Origin: Bacteroidota bacterium
GTDB lineage: Bacteria > Bacteroidota > Bacteroidia > B-17B0 > Aurantibacillaceae
Assembly (NCBI GenBank): GCA_003153315.1
Contig: PLYA01000036.1
Location: 80,638-144,637 of the forward strand
Reading direction: 5' to 3'
DNA: 64,000 nucleotides
Positions 9,384 to 18,663 of the stretch are shown in pieces. A program made the translations under genes and the position numbers. Position 1 is the first letter of the stretch. Every line of letters begins with the position of its first letter. Under the pieces are notes generated by a model. It had not been told where the DNA came from. It worked only from the letters and a program-made list of their open reading frames with translations, and searched no databases.

Positions 9384-9415
9384 ATCATTGCAGTGGCTTT
9401 GCCCGAAGCAATCTC
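9384..9415 (+). repeat. Degenerate CATTGC...GAAGCAATCTC repeat fragment
   Basis: The stretch CATCATTGC...CCCGAAGCAATCTC matches, with several differences, the 5' half of the interspersed element that is complete at 34132-34204 and partial at 22852-22883. It lies directly after the stop codon of the preceding gene and before a terminator. Confidence 0.6.
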
Positions 9416-9416
9416 C

Positions 9417-9452
9417 AAAAAAAATCCTTCGCTGAAAAGCGGGGGATTTTTA
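9417..9452 (+). terminator. Rho-independent terminator
   Basis: An A-rich run leads into the stem ATCC-TTCGCT / AGCGGG-GGAT around a GAAA loop, followed by TTTTTATT. It lies 40 bases after the orphan gene 8595-9377 and before the promoter of the next gene, so the orphan gene appears monocistronic. Confidence 0.7.
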
Positions 9453-9470
9453 TTGATTGATAGTTTTAAG

Positions 9471-9478
9471 TATATTTG
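9471..9478 (+). promoter_or_regulatory. -7 box TATATTTG, leaderless position
   Basis: Matches the Bacteroidota sigma-ABfr -7 consensus TANNTTTG, with a TTG at 9453-9455 near -33. Only 4 bases separate the box from the ATG at 9483, so the transcript would start at or next to the start codon. Confidence 0.55.
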
Positions 9479-9482
9479 AATA

Positions 9483-10904
9483 ATGAAAAGAATAATTACG
9501 CTATTAGTAATCGTATTTTATAATATACAAGTTAATGCGCAAGCACCTTCCACACTTACGGTTACTATTGTTCCGCCATCAAATACTATCTACTGCACAA
9601 ACACTCCTTATAGTTTTTCGGGAACGGCAAGCCCGGGTCCAATAACATTTTATCAATGGACATGTACTCCTTCTAATGCGGTTTTTAATCCAAGCCCTGC
9701 TTATCAAAATGGAGAAGCTATTACTTTTCCTAATGCAGGTACTTATACACTTAATTTAACTTGTAATAGTGTTTCTGCCGGTATTGATTCAGCTAAATAT
9801 ATAGTAACTGTGGTACAAACACCAACCATAAACGTAACTCCTTTAAACCCTTTTATTTGTAACGGAGGTACCGGAATAAATTTATATCCACATGGCGTAC
9901 TAACTTATACCTGGACAAATGGAACAACAACAGCACCACCCACACCCTTAGATATAAACGGAGATAGTGTGAATGTAAATCCTGCAACATTAGTTCCGCC
10001 AAAAGTTTTTAACTATACGGTTACCGGCACTGCTGCAGACGGTTGTATATCTGCTCCCGTAGTTGAAACAGTAACGGTTATACCTATACCGACACCGTAT
10101 TATTATGCTAATCCTGATTCTATATGTTCGGGAAACCATACTATTTTATCTGTAGATAGTATGCCTCTTACAACTACTTATACATGGACTGCCAACCCAA
10201 CTGCGGGACTCGGAATTAATTCAGGCCCGTTTGTGCAAGCTACACCTATTTATTTTAATTATTCAAACTCGCCCAACGATACAAACGTTTTTTATCAGGT
10301 ACAAATAAATTTGCCCGGTTGCCCGCCTTATCAACCACATACATTTTATGTTATCGTTTTTCCATTACCTCATTTGAATATAACTAAAGATACCATAAAT
10401 GATTGTAACCATACAGGTGATACATTAAAAGCGGTTACTATTCCTGCCACAGGTATTACTCTTACTTGGGTGCCGAAAGGAAGCGCCACTCCTTTAACCG
10501 GATTAAGCAGTAACGCAAATGAAGCGGTAGTAAACCCAACAGTTCCAAAAACATATTATGTAACCCCAACAAATGCATCTGGATGTAAAGGGCCGAAAGA
10601 TTCTATATTGGTTTTGATTAATAATACCAGCAATTGTACCGAGTCCGGCATTGTATTATATACTGTAAATAATACGGTTATTATTTACCCCAACCCTACT
10701 AACGGTAGTTTTGTTATAGAGCAACAAAATACATTGTACAATGTACATTGTACCGTATACGATATAAATGGTAAACTTGTATTAACCCAAACCATAAATG
10801 GCAAAACAACCATAGATGCAAGCAGCTTAAGCGAAGGCGTTTATAATATAAGCCTGATAAGCAATGAGGGTGTGGTAAATAAGCGCTTGGTTATTGTCAG
10901 GTAG
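9483..10904 (+). CDS. Secreted PKD/Ig-like protein with type A T9SS sorting domain
   Basis: A 473-residue protein with signal peptide MKRIITLLVIVFYNIQVNAQ. The body consists of about four Ig/PKD-like beta-sandwiches with paired Cys (ICNGGT, SICSGNH, DCNHTGD, NCTESG), typical of Bacteroidota surface proteins. Residues about 400-473 form a type A Por-secretion tail: VIIYPNPTNGSF, YDINGKLVLTQ, SLSEGVYNISL and the basic end KRLVIVR. It should be exported by Sec, then moved across the outer membrane by T9SS and anchored or released after tail removal. It has its own promoter and converges on the cyclophilin gene with 3 bases between the stops. Function beyond surface exposure is unknown. Confidence 0.85.
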   Translation: MKRIITLLVIVFYNIQVNAQAPSTLTVTIVPPSNTIYCTNTPYSFSGTASPGPITFYQWTCTPSNAVFNPSPAYQNGEAITFPNAGTYTLNLTCNSVSAGIDSAKYIVTVVQTPTINVTPLNPFICNGGTGINLYPHGVLTYTWTNGTTTAPPTPLDINGDSVNVNPATLVPPKVFNYTVTGTAADGCISAPVVETVTVIPIPTPYYYANPDSICSGNHTILSVDSMPLTTTYTWTANPTAGLGINSGPFVQATPIYFNYSNSPNDTNVFYQVQINLPGCPPYQPHTFYVIVFPLPHLNITKDTINDCNHTGDTLKAVTIPATGITLTWVPKGSATPLTGLSSNANEAVVNPTVPKTYYVTPTNASGCKGPKDSILVLINNTSNCTESGIVLYTVNNTVIIYPNPTNGSFVIEQQNTLYNVHCTVYDINGKLVLTQTINGKTTIDASSLSEGVYNISLISNEGVVNKRLVIVR

Positions 10905-10907
10905 GTT

Positions 10908-11768
10908 TTATTGGTAATTTCTAAGCACAACAACCTTCATGCGTATATCTTCCAAAGGCCTGTCGTGACTATCGGTATTAAGTTCGGTAATTTTATCCAC
11001 GGTTTCCATGCCCTGCAAAACCTCGCCAAAAACAGTATAGCTGCCGTCTAAATGGGGTGTGCCACCAACCTTTTTATAAGCCTGTATCTGCTCGGGGGTA
11101 AACGCATAATGCGGGGTTAAGATATAAACGGGGTTAATTTTTTCATCCAGTTTTTTTTCCACCATCAGTAAACTATCGGTTATCTTATTGCTTTTATAAT
11201 GCTGGTACTTTTCATTTGTTGCTTTGTATTCGGCTGTTTGCAAAAGGCTGTCTTTTAAGTGGGTTCTCAGTTTTTTATTTATCCGGTATTCATACAACTT
11301 CAAATCATTATCGCTTAAAGGCCCGCGCCCCTGTGTAATATAAAACTGGCAGCCCGATGAAGCATGTTGCGGATTCACATCATCTCCATCTCTGGCGGCG
11401 CAAAGCATGCCGCGTTTATGAAACAGGTTGGGAGTAATTTCAGCAGGAATGGTATAGCCAATATCATTATCGCCCAAAACAGCAAATTGTTTGGCATGTT
11501 TAGAGGCAGGGTCTCCACCTTGTATCATAAAACCGGCTATTATCCGGTGAAAAAGCAAGCTGTCGTAAAAACCTTTTTGGGCAAGTTTTAAAAAATTATC
11601 ACGGTGCAAAGGGGTTTGATTGCTCAGGCGTATTTTAATATTGCCATATCTGGTACTAATCAATACCAGTGCTGTATGGCTTGTATCCTCTGCGTTTTGT
11701 TTATTTTGAGCAAAGTTTGCGCCTGAAAATAAAAGTGCAAAAAGAAATAAAAGAGGTTTTTTTTTCAT
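10908..11768 (-). CDS. Cyclophilin-type peptidyl-prolyl isomerase, exported
   Basis: A 286-residue protein with signal peptide MKKKPLLFLFALLFSGANFAQ. I start it at ATG 11768-11766 because the longer frame (to 11831) would overlap the divergent gene at 11813 and place the signal peptide internally. Cyclophilin motifs are FHRIIAGFMIQGGDP, GCQFYITQG and the late FGEVLQGMETVDKI. An insertion of about 60 charged residues (LKLYEYRINKKLRTHLK onward) sits between ITQG and the last part of the fold, a feature of periplasmic Bacteroidota cyclophilins as far as I recall. It catalyses proline cis-trans isomerisation, helping protein folding in the periplasm. Confidence 0.9.
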   Translation of the reverse strand: MKKKPLLFLFALLFSGANFAQNKQNAEDTSHTALVLISTRYGNIKIRLSNQTPLHRDNFLKLAQKGFYDSLLFHRIIAGFMIQGGDPASKHAKQFAVLGDNDIGYTIPAEITPNLFHKRGMLCAARDGDDVNPQHASSGCQFYITQGRGPLSDNDLKLYEYRINKKLRTHLKDSLLQTAEYKATNEKYQHYKSNKITDSLLMVEKKLDEKINPVYILTPHYAFTPEQIQAYKKVGGTPHLDGSYTVFGEVLQGMETVDKITELNTDSHDRPLEDIRMKVVVLRNYQ

Positions 11769-11785
11769 TTTTATTAAAATATTAA

Positions 11786-11793
11786 TAACTTTG
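11786..11793 (+). promoter_or_regulatory. -7 box TAACTTTG
   Basis: Matches TANNTTTG, 19 bases before the ATG of the small lipoprotein at 11813. It lies in the 44-bp divergent spacer between that gene and the cyclophilin gene. Confidence 0.5.
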
Positions 11794-11812
11794 CTATGTA
11801 AGAAGTACAAAT

Positions 11813-12205
11813 ATGAAGAAATTTTATTCATTTACATTCATTGCTCTTATAGGAATTATAGCTTTTCAATGGAGTTCTTGCAAAGGTCCTCAACCTTGTA
11901 AAGGGATTATTACCGTATATGACAGTGCCGGTGTAAAACCTCAGGCAAATGCAGCAGTGCATTTATATGCACAAATAAATTACAATGGAGCAGTTTATCA
12001 GGGTGATTTAACTGCCAATGGAACAACCGATGCTGCCGGACAAGTGAGCTTTACTATAAAAAACCCTTGTATTTTAGATATACGTGCTACTGTAGCTAAA
12101 TGCGATTCTAGCGCTGCACGCCCTCGCGATTATTGCATGGGCACTGGTATTATTGTGTTTGAAGCCGGAAAAACCAATAGCAAATCGGTTTTTATAAGCC
12201 AATAA
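11813..12205 (+). CDS. Small lipoprotein with Ig-like fold
   Basis: A 130-residue protein. The N-terminus MKKFYSFTFIALIGIIAFQWSSCKG ends in a lipobox-like SSC, so lipidation at Cys23 is likely. The remainder (GIITVYDSAGVKPQANAAVHLYA and TTDAAGQVSFTIKNPCILDI) has the shape of a carboxypeptidase-regulatory or CNA-B-like beta-sandwich, with a DAAGQV turn and four Cys that could form disulfides. No enzyme motif is seen. It is divergently arranged with the cyclophilin gene and converges with the VanZ-like gene, one base between the stops. Function unknown. Confidence 0.75.
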   Translation: MKKFYSFTFIALIGIIAFQWSSCKGPQPCKGIITVYDSAGVKPQANAAVHLYAQINYNGAVYQGDLTANGTTDAAGQVSFTIKNPCILDIRATVAKCDSSAARPRDYCMGTGIIVFEAGKTNSKSVFISQ

Positions 12206-12206
12206 T

Positions 12207-12590
12207 TTAGCCCAAGTATTTTATTCTTTTTGTTAAAGGTTTAAACACAAATAAGCCAATTACGCAACCTGTTGAGTTGGCAATAAAATCAAGTAAATCG
12301 CCACTACGTTCAGAAAAAACATAATACTGCATTATTTCTAAACTACCTCCATAAGCAACGCAAAACAATACAGAGAGCCATTTATAATTCTGCCTAAGAA
12401 ATGTTTTGTTCTGCAGAGAGATTAAAGCACGCATCAATAAAATTTGTTCAATAAAAAAAATACTTGCGTGTACAAACTTATCAAAAGACAAAAGCTCCAA
12501 CCAGTTAATTTTAGGAATGGCCTTGCCTGGCATGCTGCATAAAGCAAAGATAATTCCCGTCCATAAAATAAAAGGAAGAAACTTTTTCAC
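12207..12590 (-). CDS. VanZ-like membrane protein
   Basis: A 127-residue protein with four predicted membrane segments. It carries the VanZ-family pattern: a first helix WTGIIFALCSMPG, then FDKFVHASIFFIEQILLM (conserved D/K-H), WLSVLFCVAYGGSLEIMQYYV (the G-x-x-E-x-x-Q motif) and SGDLLDFIANSTGCVIGLFVF (the D-x-x-x-N motif). The family is named after a teicoplanin-resistance accessory protein, but the small Bacteroidota members are of unknown biochemical role. It lies 10 bases downstream of the superoxide dismutase gene on the same strand and is probably co-transcribed with it. Confidence 0.85.
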   Translation of the reverse strand: MKKFLPFILWTGIIFALCSMPGKAIPKINWLELLSFDKFVHASIFFIEQILLMRALISLQNKTFLRQNYKWLSVLFCVAYGGSLEIMQYYVFSERSGDLLDFIANSTGCVIGLFVFKPLTKRIKYLG

Positions 12591-12600
12591 TAATAAAAAC

Positions 12601-13344
12601 CTATTCTGCTTTAGCTAAAAGTTCGTTTACCTTAGTCCAGTTAACTACATTCCACCAGGCAGTAATATAATCTGCGCGTTTGTTTTGATACTTTAAATAA
12701 TAGGCATGTTCCCAAACATCAAGTGCCAGTATAGGCATACCTTTTACTTCGCTAATGCTCATCAGGGTATTATCCTGATTTGGCGTACTGGTTATTTTTA
12801 ATTTCTTATTTTCAACTACCAGCCAGGCCCAGCCACTGCCGAAACGTTTCATTCCGGCCTCGCTGAATTGTTTTTTAAATTCATCCAAAGAATCAAACGA
12901 TGTGTTAATAGCATCTGCCACTTTTCCATCGGGGTTATTAGGCTTAGCTTCCTTATTTTCTTTCATTAAAGACCAAAACAAGGTATGGTTATAATGCCCG
13001 CCTCCGTTATTTCGCACAGCAGTATCAAAAGCAGTCATATTTTTAAATATATCTTCTAAAGAACTTACTGCCGGATGCTTGGTAGTTTGCAAAGCCTTAT
13101 TTAAATTAGTTACATAAGCTAAATGATGTTTATCATGATGAAGCTCCATGGTTTGTTTATCAATAAAAGGTTCTAAAGCATCGTAAGCATATGGCAAAGG
13201 AGCTAAAGTAAATTCTTCCGCCAAAAAATGCTCATTACCTAAGTTTTCAATTGTCTGCAATTTTTCAGCCGAAACAATAGATGTAGCAATACTTCCTAAT
13301 GAAAGTAATGCCGATTTTTTTAAAAAGTCTCTGCGCTCTGACAT
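12601..13344 (-). CDS. Superoxide dismutase (Fe/Mn), Tat-type signal
   Basis: A 247-residue protein. The N-terminus [26 protein letters not shown] has the twin-arginine RRDFLKK motif, so the enzyme is probably exported folded with its metal. The mature part has the Fe/Mn-SOD ligands: His in MELHHDKHH, His in [10 protein letters not shown], and Asp and His in LDVWEHAYY, plus GSGWAWLVV. It converts superoxide to peroxide and oxygen, here in the periplasm or outside. Most SODs are about 200 residues; the extra length is the signal and a short linker. Whether it uses Fe or Mn cannot be read with confidence. Confidence 0.92.
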   Translation of the reverse strand: MSERRDFLKKSALLSLGSIATSIVSAEKLQTIENLGNEHFLAEEFTLAPLPYAYDALEPFIDKQTMELHHDKHHLAYVTNLNKALQTTKHPAVSSLEDIFKNMTAFDTAVRNNGGGHYNHTLFWSLMKENKEAKPNNPDGKVADAINTSFDSLDEFKKQFSEAGMKRFGSGWAWLVVENKKLKITSTPNQDNTLMSISEVKGMPILALDVWEHAYYLKYQNKRADYITAWWNVVNWTKVNELLAKAE

Positions 13345-13379
13345 AATTTTGTTTTTAATAAAGGTGTTTTTCTCTTTCT

Positions 13380-13387
13380 CAAAGTTA
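13380..13387 (-). promoter_or_regulatory. -7 box TAACTTTG before the SOD gene
   Basis: Reads TAACTTTG on the minus strand, 35 bases upstream of the SOD start codon, and fits TANNTTTG. Confidence 0.45.
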
Positions 13388-13419
13388 GTCTATTGTTTTA
13401 ATAGATAATTAAAATTATG

Positions 13420-14049
13420 TTAAAGTTCTGATTGAATTAACTCTACCTCAGCCAATGCGTGAAACAAATAAATGGCCCCCGTGGAAACCTCTTTGCAACG
13501 GTAACGTGTTCTTATTCGCTCTCCTTTTTCAAATAAGCGTTCGCCATTATATTTAAAAACCGTTTTGTGCGGAATCTTTTCTATAAATATTTTCTCTTCG
13601 CTCTTCTCATCATATCTGTTTAAAATTCGCAACAGGTTAGCATCGCTGCAACTGGACGCTGCCGGACTAAGAAAATGTTTTTGCAAAGCAAGCAGCACAT
13701 CGGTAGGAAAATAATCTGTTGTAAGAAAATGCTTCATCAATTGCCTGTAGTTTTGTTTCCATTCCTCGCCATGCGGATTAACTCTGTTTTTATGCGCGTT
13801 AAAGGTTACCAAATGCGCTACCTCATGTATCAGTGTAATTAAAAACGCATACTTATTCAGGTTATGATTAATAGTAATGATATGGTTTTGACCATCATGC
13901 GGAGAGCGGTAATCGCCAAGTTTGGTGTTTCGTTCCCGTTTTATTTTCAGTTTAAAATCATACTCTACAATCCACCGCGCCATAACAGGCACTGCCGGAT
14001 CGGGAATATATTTTTGAAGTACATTGCTATTTCTTTCAAACTGGGTCAT
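13420..14049 (-). CDS. SprT-like zinc metallopeptidase-domain protein
   Basis: A 209-residue protein with the zincin motif HEVAHL (residues about 75-80) and a downstream NPHGEEWK that supplies the third His ligand, the arrangement of SprT/Spartan-like domains. In the C-terminal third the Cys residues are few (one in PAASSCSD and one in RYRCKEV), so the canonical four-Cys zinc ribbon of SprT is incomplete. Spartan relatives cut DNA-protein crosslinks; bacterial SprT-like proteins are poorly studied. No signal peptide, so cytoplasmic. It lies alone between the SOD gene and the divergent MmcQ/YjbR gene, 88 bases away. Confidence 0.85.
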   Translation of the reverse strand: MTQFERNSNVLQKYIPDPAVPVMARWIVEYDFKLKIKRERNTKLGDYRSPHDGQNHIITINHNLNKYAFLITLIHEVAHLVTFNAHKNRVNPHGEEWKQNYRQLMKHFLTTDYFPTDVLLALQKHFLSPAASSCSDANLLRILNRYDEKSEEKIFIEKIPHKTVFKYNGERLFEKGERIRTRYRCKEVSTGAIYLFHALAEVELIQSEL

Positions 14050-14125
14050 TGCCGTAAAATTACTACTTAGCCAGTCTCTGTATTTTTAATTAATTTTGTT
14101 TTTTTAAACAATAGGCTAACAGGAT

Positions 14126-14133
14126 TATATTTG
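14126..14133 (+). promoter_or_regulatory. -7 box TATATTTG, leaderless position
   Basis: Perfect TANNTTTG box, 4 bases before the ATG at 14138. The implied transcription start coincides with the start codon. Confidence 0.55.
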
Positions 14134-14137
14134 TTTA

Positions 14138-14494
14138 ATGAATATAGAAGAACTGAGAGAATATTGCATAATCAAACCCTTTGTGGAAGAAACTTTCCCA
14201 TTTGATGAAGAGACTTTGGTGTTTAAAGTAATGGGTAAAGCTTTTCTTTTAACCAGTATTACCAGCCAACCTGTGCAGTTTAACGTAAAATGCGACCCTG
14301 AAATGGCGATTGAACTGAGGGAGAAATACGCTTATGTTTTGCCCGGATACCACATGAATAAAAAGCACTGGAACACTATTGTTTGTGAAAGCAATGCCAA
14401 CAGAAAACTTTTAAAACAATGGATAGACGATTCTTATCAGTTAATTATAGATAGTTTACCTAAGAAAGTAAAAGAAGAAATGATAGGGGGTTAA
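14138..14494 (+). CDS. MmcQ/YjbR family protein
   Basis: A 118-residue cytoplasmic protein with the family layout: [10 protein letters not shown], then [56 protein letters not shown] and a C-terminal helix with [12 protein letters not shown]. The fold is the CyaY-like, double-wing DNA-binding type, but no cellular role is established for the family. The last four bases overlap the stop of the convergent asnS gene, so the two transcripts run into each other. It has its own close promoter. Confidence 0.88.
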   Translation: MNIEELREYCIIKPFVEETFPFDEETLVFKVMGKAFLLTSITSQPVQFNVKCDPEMAIELREKYAYVLPGYHMNKKHWNTIVCESNANRKLLKQWIDDSYQLIIDSLPKKVKEEMIGG

Positions 14495-15924
14495 AACTCA
14501 CAATTTTTAGGTGTACGTGCAAAAGCAATCACATCACGTATATTACTCATTCCGGTAACGAATAATACCAAACGCTCAAATCCAAGCCCAAAGCCTGCAT
14601 GCGGACAAGAACCAAATTTACGTGTATCTAAATACCAATACATTTCTTTGGAAGGAATATGCATTTCTTCCATACGCTGTAAAAGTTTATCATAACGCTC
14701 TTCACGTTGTGAGCCACCAATAATTTCTCCGATGCCCGGAAATAAAACGTCCATAGCTCTTACTGTTTTTCCATCATCATTCTGACGCATATAAAACGCT
14801 TTTATCTCTTTAGGATAATCAGTAAGTATTACGGGTTTTTTAAAATGTTTCTCTACCAAATAACGCTCATGTTCACTCTGTAAATCTGCGCCCCATTTAT
14901 CAATCAGGTAAGAGAATTTTTTCTTTTTATTATGGTTGCTTTCTTTTAGTATTTCGAAAGCTTCGGTATAAGTAATGCGTTCAAAATTATTTTCAATGCA
15001 AAACTTTAACTTATCTAACAAGTTCATTTCAGAGCGTTCTTGCTGAGGCTTTTGTTTTTCTTCTTCTAAAAACCGATCGTTTAAAAAAGCAATATCATCA
15101 GCACACTTAGTCAACGCTTCTTTAATTACGTATTGAAGCATTTCTTCAGCCAAATTCATGTTATCATCCAAATCATAAAAAGCGGCTTCCGGTTCAATCA
15201 TCCAAAACTCTGCTAAATGTCTGGTAGTATTAGAGTTTTCCGCTCTAAAGGTTGGCCCAAACGTATACACATCACTTAAAGCCATTGCTGCAAGTTCTCC
15301 CTCCAATTGACCTGATACGGTGAGATTGGTACTCTTGCCAAAAAAATCCTGCGTATAATCAACCTCTCCCTTTTCATTTTTGGGAGGATTATTTACATCT
15401 AAGGTTGTAACACGAAACATTTGTCCGGCACCCTCCGCATCACTTGCAGTAATTATAGGGGTGTGTAAATACACAAACCCTTTTTCCTGAAAAAACTTAT
15501 GGATAGCATAAGCCAATACATTACGGACCCTAAAAACCGCACTAAATGTGCTGGTGCGAAAACGAAGGTGAGCAATGTCTCTTAAAAATTCTAAGCTATG
15601 CTTTTTAGGCTGAAGTGGATATTGTTCTGCATCACTATCTCCCAAAATTTCTAAGGATGAAACTTTCAATTCATATTTTTGTCCTTTACCTAAAGAGGGT
15701 ATAACATTCCCAATAGCGCTAATACAGGCTCCTGTAGTTATTCTTTTTAAAATGGCTTCATCGGTGTTTTCAAAATCAACAACTAGTTGTAAGTTATGTA
15801 TAGTGGAACCATCATTTAGTGCGATAAATTGATTGTTACGAAAGGTGCGTACCCAACCCTTAACACAGGCTTGGTAATCATATTTATCATCAGATAAAAT
15901 GGCATTAATTTTTGTACGTTTCAT
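14491..15924 (-). CDS. asnS: Asparaginyl-tRNA synthetase
   Basis: A 477-residue class IIb synthetase that charges tRNA-Asn. An N-terminal OB-fold anticodon-binding domain (residues about 1-105, [20 protein letters not shown]) precedes the catalytic core with motif 2 [21 protein letters not shown] and motif 3 [12 protein letters not shown]. Length and the [11 protein letters not shown] signature match AsnRS rather than AspRS. The segment from about 275 to 340 is the AsnRS-type insertion. It stands alone with a TAATTTTG promoter box about 22 bases upstream. Confidence 0.96.
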   Translation of the reverse strand: MKRTKINAILSDDKYDYQACVKGWVRTFRNNQFIALNDGSTIHNLQLVVDFENTDEAILKRITTGACISAIGNVIPSLGKGQKYELKVSSLEILGDSDAEQYPLQPKKHSLEFLRDIAHLRFRTSTFSAVFRVRNVLAYAIHKFFQEKGFVYLHTPIITASDAEGAGQMFRVTTLDVNNPPKNEKGEVDYTQDFFGKSTNLTVSGQLEGELAAMALSDVYTFGPTFRAENSNTTRHLAEFWMIEPEAAFYDLDDNMNLAEEMLQYVIKEALTKCADDIAFLNDRFLEEEKQKPQQERSEMNLLDKLKFCIENNFERITYTEAFEILKESNHNKKKKFSYLIDKWGADLQSEHERYLVEKHFKKPVILTDYPKEIKAFYMRQNDDGKTVRAMDVLFPGIGEIIGGSQREERYDKLLQRMEEMHIPSKEMYWYLDTRKFGSCPHAGFGLGFERLVLFVTGMSNIRDVIAFARTPKNCEF

Positions 15925-15945
15925 ACTCCTTAATTATAAAGAGGG

Positions 15946-15953
15946 CAAAATTA
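15946..15953 (-). promoter_or_regulatory. -7 box TAATTTTG before asnS
   Basis: Fits TANNTTTG on the minus strand, 21 bases before the asnS start. An AAGGAG lies just one base before the ATG, too close to act as a normal ribosome-binding site. Confidence 0.45.
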
Positions 15954-16029
15954 ATAGAATTACGGGGCAATCTAAATAAAAAACAACCCTAGGTAGAAGA
16001 TGAAACCTACTTATGCTAAATAAGTGTTT

Positions 16030-16596
16030 TTAGTAGTGGAGAGAACCTGTTAATGTATATGTTGTAGAACCACATACACAAATAATGCTGCTAAAACTAC
16101 ATGTGCTATTAGATGTTCCAACACTAACTGAGACCGTTCCTGTGGATGCACTGCCAGCAATGCCTAAAGCATCAGTAAAATTAAATTGGCATTGACCTGC
16201 GGAAGGTCCGCTACTTACAATGGTATAAGTACCTGAAGTAGGGGCAGAAATGCTTGAAAAGTCAATTGATAGAGAGGGGTTTGAGCCTCCGGAAGCAGGT
16301 GCCCCGGCTATACCATAAAATCCAAATGAATTACTTCCATGATCTTTCAAAGAAAAAGCAGTTCCTCCATTTATTGAAACACTTCCCGAAGTATCCTTAG
16401 GGGTGGGTGTGTTTGTATGTGAGTTAACTGGTGGCACATAGGGAAGGCCATTAGGATTAGGGTTATTACCTGTTCCATAACCAGATTGTACAGCATAGCC
16501 CACATGTTTTATACTGTTATCATCTTTTGTACAAGACATAATAATAGCGCAACAAACCAAGGCTATTGAACAAATTGTGAATAAAGTCTTTTTCAT
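16030..16596 (-). CDS. Small hypothetical lipoprotein
   Basis: A 188-residue protein. The N-terminus MKKTLFTICSIALVCCAIIMSCTKDD has a lipobox ending at Cys22 with TKDD after it, a usual Bacteroidota lipoprotein start. A Pro/Asn/Thr-rich linker (NPNPNGLPYVPPVNSHTNTPTP) leads to a beta-rich domain of about 120 residues with SISAPTSGTYTIVSSG and four late Cys (CSFSSIICVC). This pattern resembles small Ig-like lipoproteins seen singly in these genomes. It lies between asnS and glmS on the same strand. Function unknown. Confidence 0.7.
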   Translation of the reverse strand: MKKTLFTICSIALVCCAIIMSCTKDDNSIKHVGYAVQSGYGTGNNPNPNGLPYVPPVNSHTNTPTPKDTSGSVSINGGTAFSLKDHGSNSFGFYGIAGAPASGGSNPSLSIDFSSISAPTSGTYTIVSSGPSAGQCQFNFTDALGIAGSASTGTVSVSVGTSNSTCSFSSIICVCGSTTYTLTGSLHY

Positions 16597-16665
16597 TTTA
16601 AATATTTTTTACGGAATTCAGACGCAAGGTACATTCTTTCTTTTCAAAATGCAAATTTTAACAAA

Positions 16666-18510
16666 TTATTCTACAGTAACTGATTTTGCCAAATTTCTGG
16701 GTTGGTCAACATTGCACCCACGCATTACCGCAATATGATAGGAAAGTAATTGTAAGGGAACCACAGAAACAAGCGGCACTAAAGACTCGTCCGTTTCAGG
16801 AATTTCAATAACATAGTCTGCAGTTTTCTTTACTTCTTTATCTCCTTCATTTACAACTGCAATTATTTTCCCTTTACGGGCCTTTATTTCCTGAATAGTA
16901 CTAACTACTTTTTCGTAATTAGGTCCTTTGGTAGCAATTACCACAACAGGCATTTCCTCATCAATCAATGCAATCGGGCCATGTTTCATTTCAGCTGCAG
17001 GGTAGCCTTCTGCATGTATATAGGATATTTCTTTCAATTTTAAAGCACCTTCTAAAGCTACCGGAAAAGAATAACCTCTTCCGAGATATAAAAAGTTGCG
17101 TGCGTCTTTATGAATTTCAGCAATGTGTTTTATCTTATCGTTTAATTTAAGAACTCGCTCAACTTTTTCAGGAATAGCATCTAATTCGTATAATAATTGT
17201 CTGTAACGGCTTTCAATGATAGTTCCCTTTTTATAAGCAATATGCAATGCCATTAAAGTCAATACAGTTACTTGCGCTGTAAACGCTTTAGTAGATGCTA
17301 CACCTATTTCAGGTCCGGCATGAGTGTATGAACCGGCATGTGTAGCTCGTGCAATAGAAGAACCTACCACGTTACAAACACCTATTATAGTAGCCCCTTT
17401 AGATTTTGCCAATTCTATGGCAGCAAGCGTATCTGCTGTTTCGCCTGATTGGGATATTGCAATAACAATATCATCTTCATATATCACAGGGTTACGATAC
17501 CTAAACTCACTGGCGTATTCTACTTCAACCGGTATCCGGGCATATTCTTCAAACAAATACTCAGCAACCAACCCTGCGTGCCAAGATGTGCCACAAGCAA
17601 TAATAATAATGCGCTTTGCTTTTAAAAACTTAGGCTCATAATCTACAATACCCCCTAATTGAACAATAGCTTTATCAGCATTTAATCTCCCACGCATACT
17701 ATCTCTTATAGAGCGAGGTTGTTCATAAATCTCTTTCAACATAAAGTGTTCGTACCCCCCTTTTTCAATGGCTTCCAATTCCATTTCAAGTTCCTGCACA
17801 TAAGGCGTAACATCTTTATCCTTTAAATTTCTTATTTTTAGTTCTTCGTTGCGTTTAATGATAGCAACCTGTTCATCATCTAAATAAACTACGTTTTTAG
17901 TGTATTCAATAATAGGTGAAGCATCCGATGCTACAAAAAACTCCTCCTCCCCTACTCCAATAACAAGCGGACTTCCCTTCTTTGCAGCAACTAACTCATT
18001 CGGATTGTTTTTATCCATCACCAAAATCGCATAAGCCCCTACAACTTGCTTTAAGGCCGCAATTACGGCGTAACTTAATTTAATATTATCTTTTTCTTTT
18101 ATCTCTTCTATCAAATGCACCAATACTTCTGTATCCGTCTGACTTCTAAAAGTATGCCCACGCTTTTCCAGATTTTCTTTTATAGAAGCGTAATTTTCAA
18201 TAATCCCATTATGCAACAAAACAATATCTCCGCTTTGTGAATAATGCGGATGCGCATTTACATCATTCGGCTCTCCATGCGTAGCCCAACGCGTATGACC
18301 AATACCAATATTTCCCGATTTATCTTTTCCCTCAGTAAATTTTTCTAAGTCAGATACCTTACCCTTACATTTAAAAACGTTTAAGTTTTTATTAGCAGCA
18401 ATCATGGCAACACCGGCACTGTCATAACCCCTATACTCAAGGCGGTGCAATCCTTTAATCAAAATAGGATATGCTTGTCGCTCTCCTATATATCCAACTA
18501 TTCCACACAT
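16666..18510 (-). CDS. glmS: Glutamine-fructose-6-phosphate aminotransferase (isomerizing)
   Basis: A 614-residue enzyme that makes glucosamine-6-phosphate from fructose-6-phosphate and glutamine, the first step to UDP-GlcNAc for peptidoglycan, LPS and the WecA-type glycan above. The start MCGIVGYIG exposes the Cys nucleophile of the class II glutaminase after Met removal; GHTRWATHGEPNDVNAHPH and LLHNGIIENY follow. Two SIS domains (IIIACGTSWHAG..., SQSGETADTLAAI, LYLGRGYSFPVALEGALKLKEI) and the C-terminal DQPRNLAKSVTVE complete it. No glmS ribozyme was seen upstream; the leader is short and AT-rich. Confidence 0.97.
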   Translation of the reverse strand: MCGIVGYIGERQAYPILIKGLHRLEYRGYDSAGVAMIAANKNLNVFKCKGKVSDLEKFTEGKDKSGNIGIGHTRWATHGEPNDVNAHPHYSQSGDIVLLHNGIIENYASIKENLEKRGHTFRSQTDTEVLVHLIEEIKEKDNIKLSYAVIAALKQVVGAYAILVMDKNNPNELVAAKKGSPLVIGVGEEEFFVASDASPIIEYTKNVVYLDDEQVAIIKRNEELKIRNLKDKDVTPYVQELEMELEAIEKGGYEHFMLKEIYEQPRSIRDSMRGRLNADKAIVQLGGIVDYEPKFLKAKRIIIIACGTSWHAGLVAEYLFEEYARIPVEVEYASEFRYRNPVIYEDDIVIAISQSGETADTLAAIELAKSKGATIIGVCNVVGSSIARATHAGSYTHAGPEIGVASTKAFTAQVTVLTLMALHIAYKKGTIIESRYRQLLYELDAIPEKVERVLKLNDKIKHIAEIHKDARNFLYLGRGYSFPVALEGALKLKEISYIHAEGYPAAEMKHGPIALIDEEMPVVVIATKGPNYEKVVSTIQEIKARKGKIIAVVNEGDKEVKKTADYVIEIPETDESLVPLVSVVPLQLLSYHIAVMRGCNVDQPRNLAKSVTVE

Positions 18511-18650
18511 AGTGTTTCCTTATTTAAAGAGCTAAATTACATTATTTTTCATTACACAAATGAAGTGTATACAGTTATACTTGGCTTATATTGTACTAAA
18601 AGATGTTTACAAGTTTTTCGCTTTAAGCGTTATTAAAACACACAGGATTC

Positions 18651-18658
18651 TACTTTTG
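18651..18658 (+). promoter_or_regulatory. -7 box TACTTTTG, decides start of the MORN protein
   Basis: TANNTTTG box 5 bases before ATG 18664. The alternative GTG start at 18658 shares its first base with the last base of the box, so the ATG is the better start. Confidence 0.5.
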
Positions 18659-18663
18659 TGCCA

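Noticed and set aside
16009-16025. Hairpin ACTTAT-GCTAA-ATAAGT before GTTTTT
   Set aside because: AT-only stem of six pairs with the T-run on the plus strand, while both neighbouring genes are on the minus strand; too weak to call a terminator.
18511-18640. A glmS ribozyme
   Set aside because: Upstream DNA of glmS is short, AT-rich and shows no ribozyme core.
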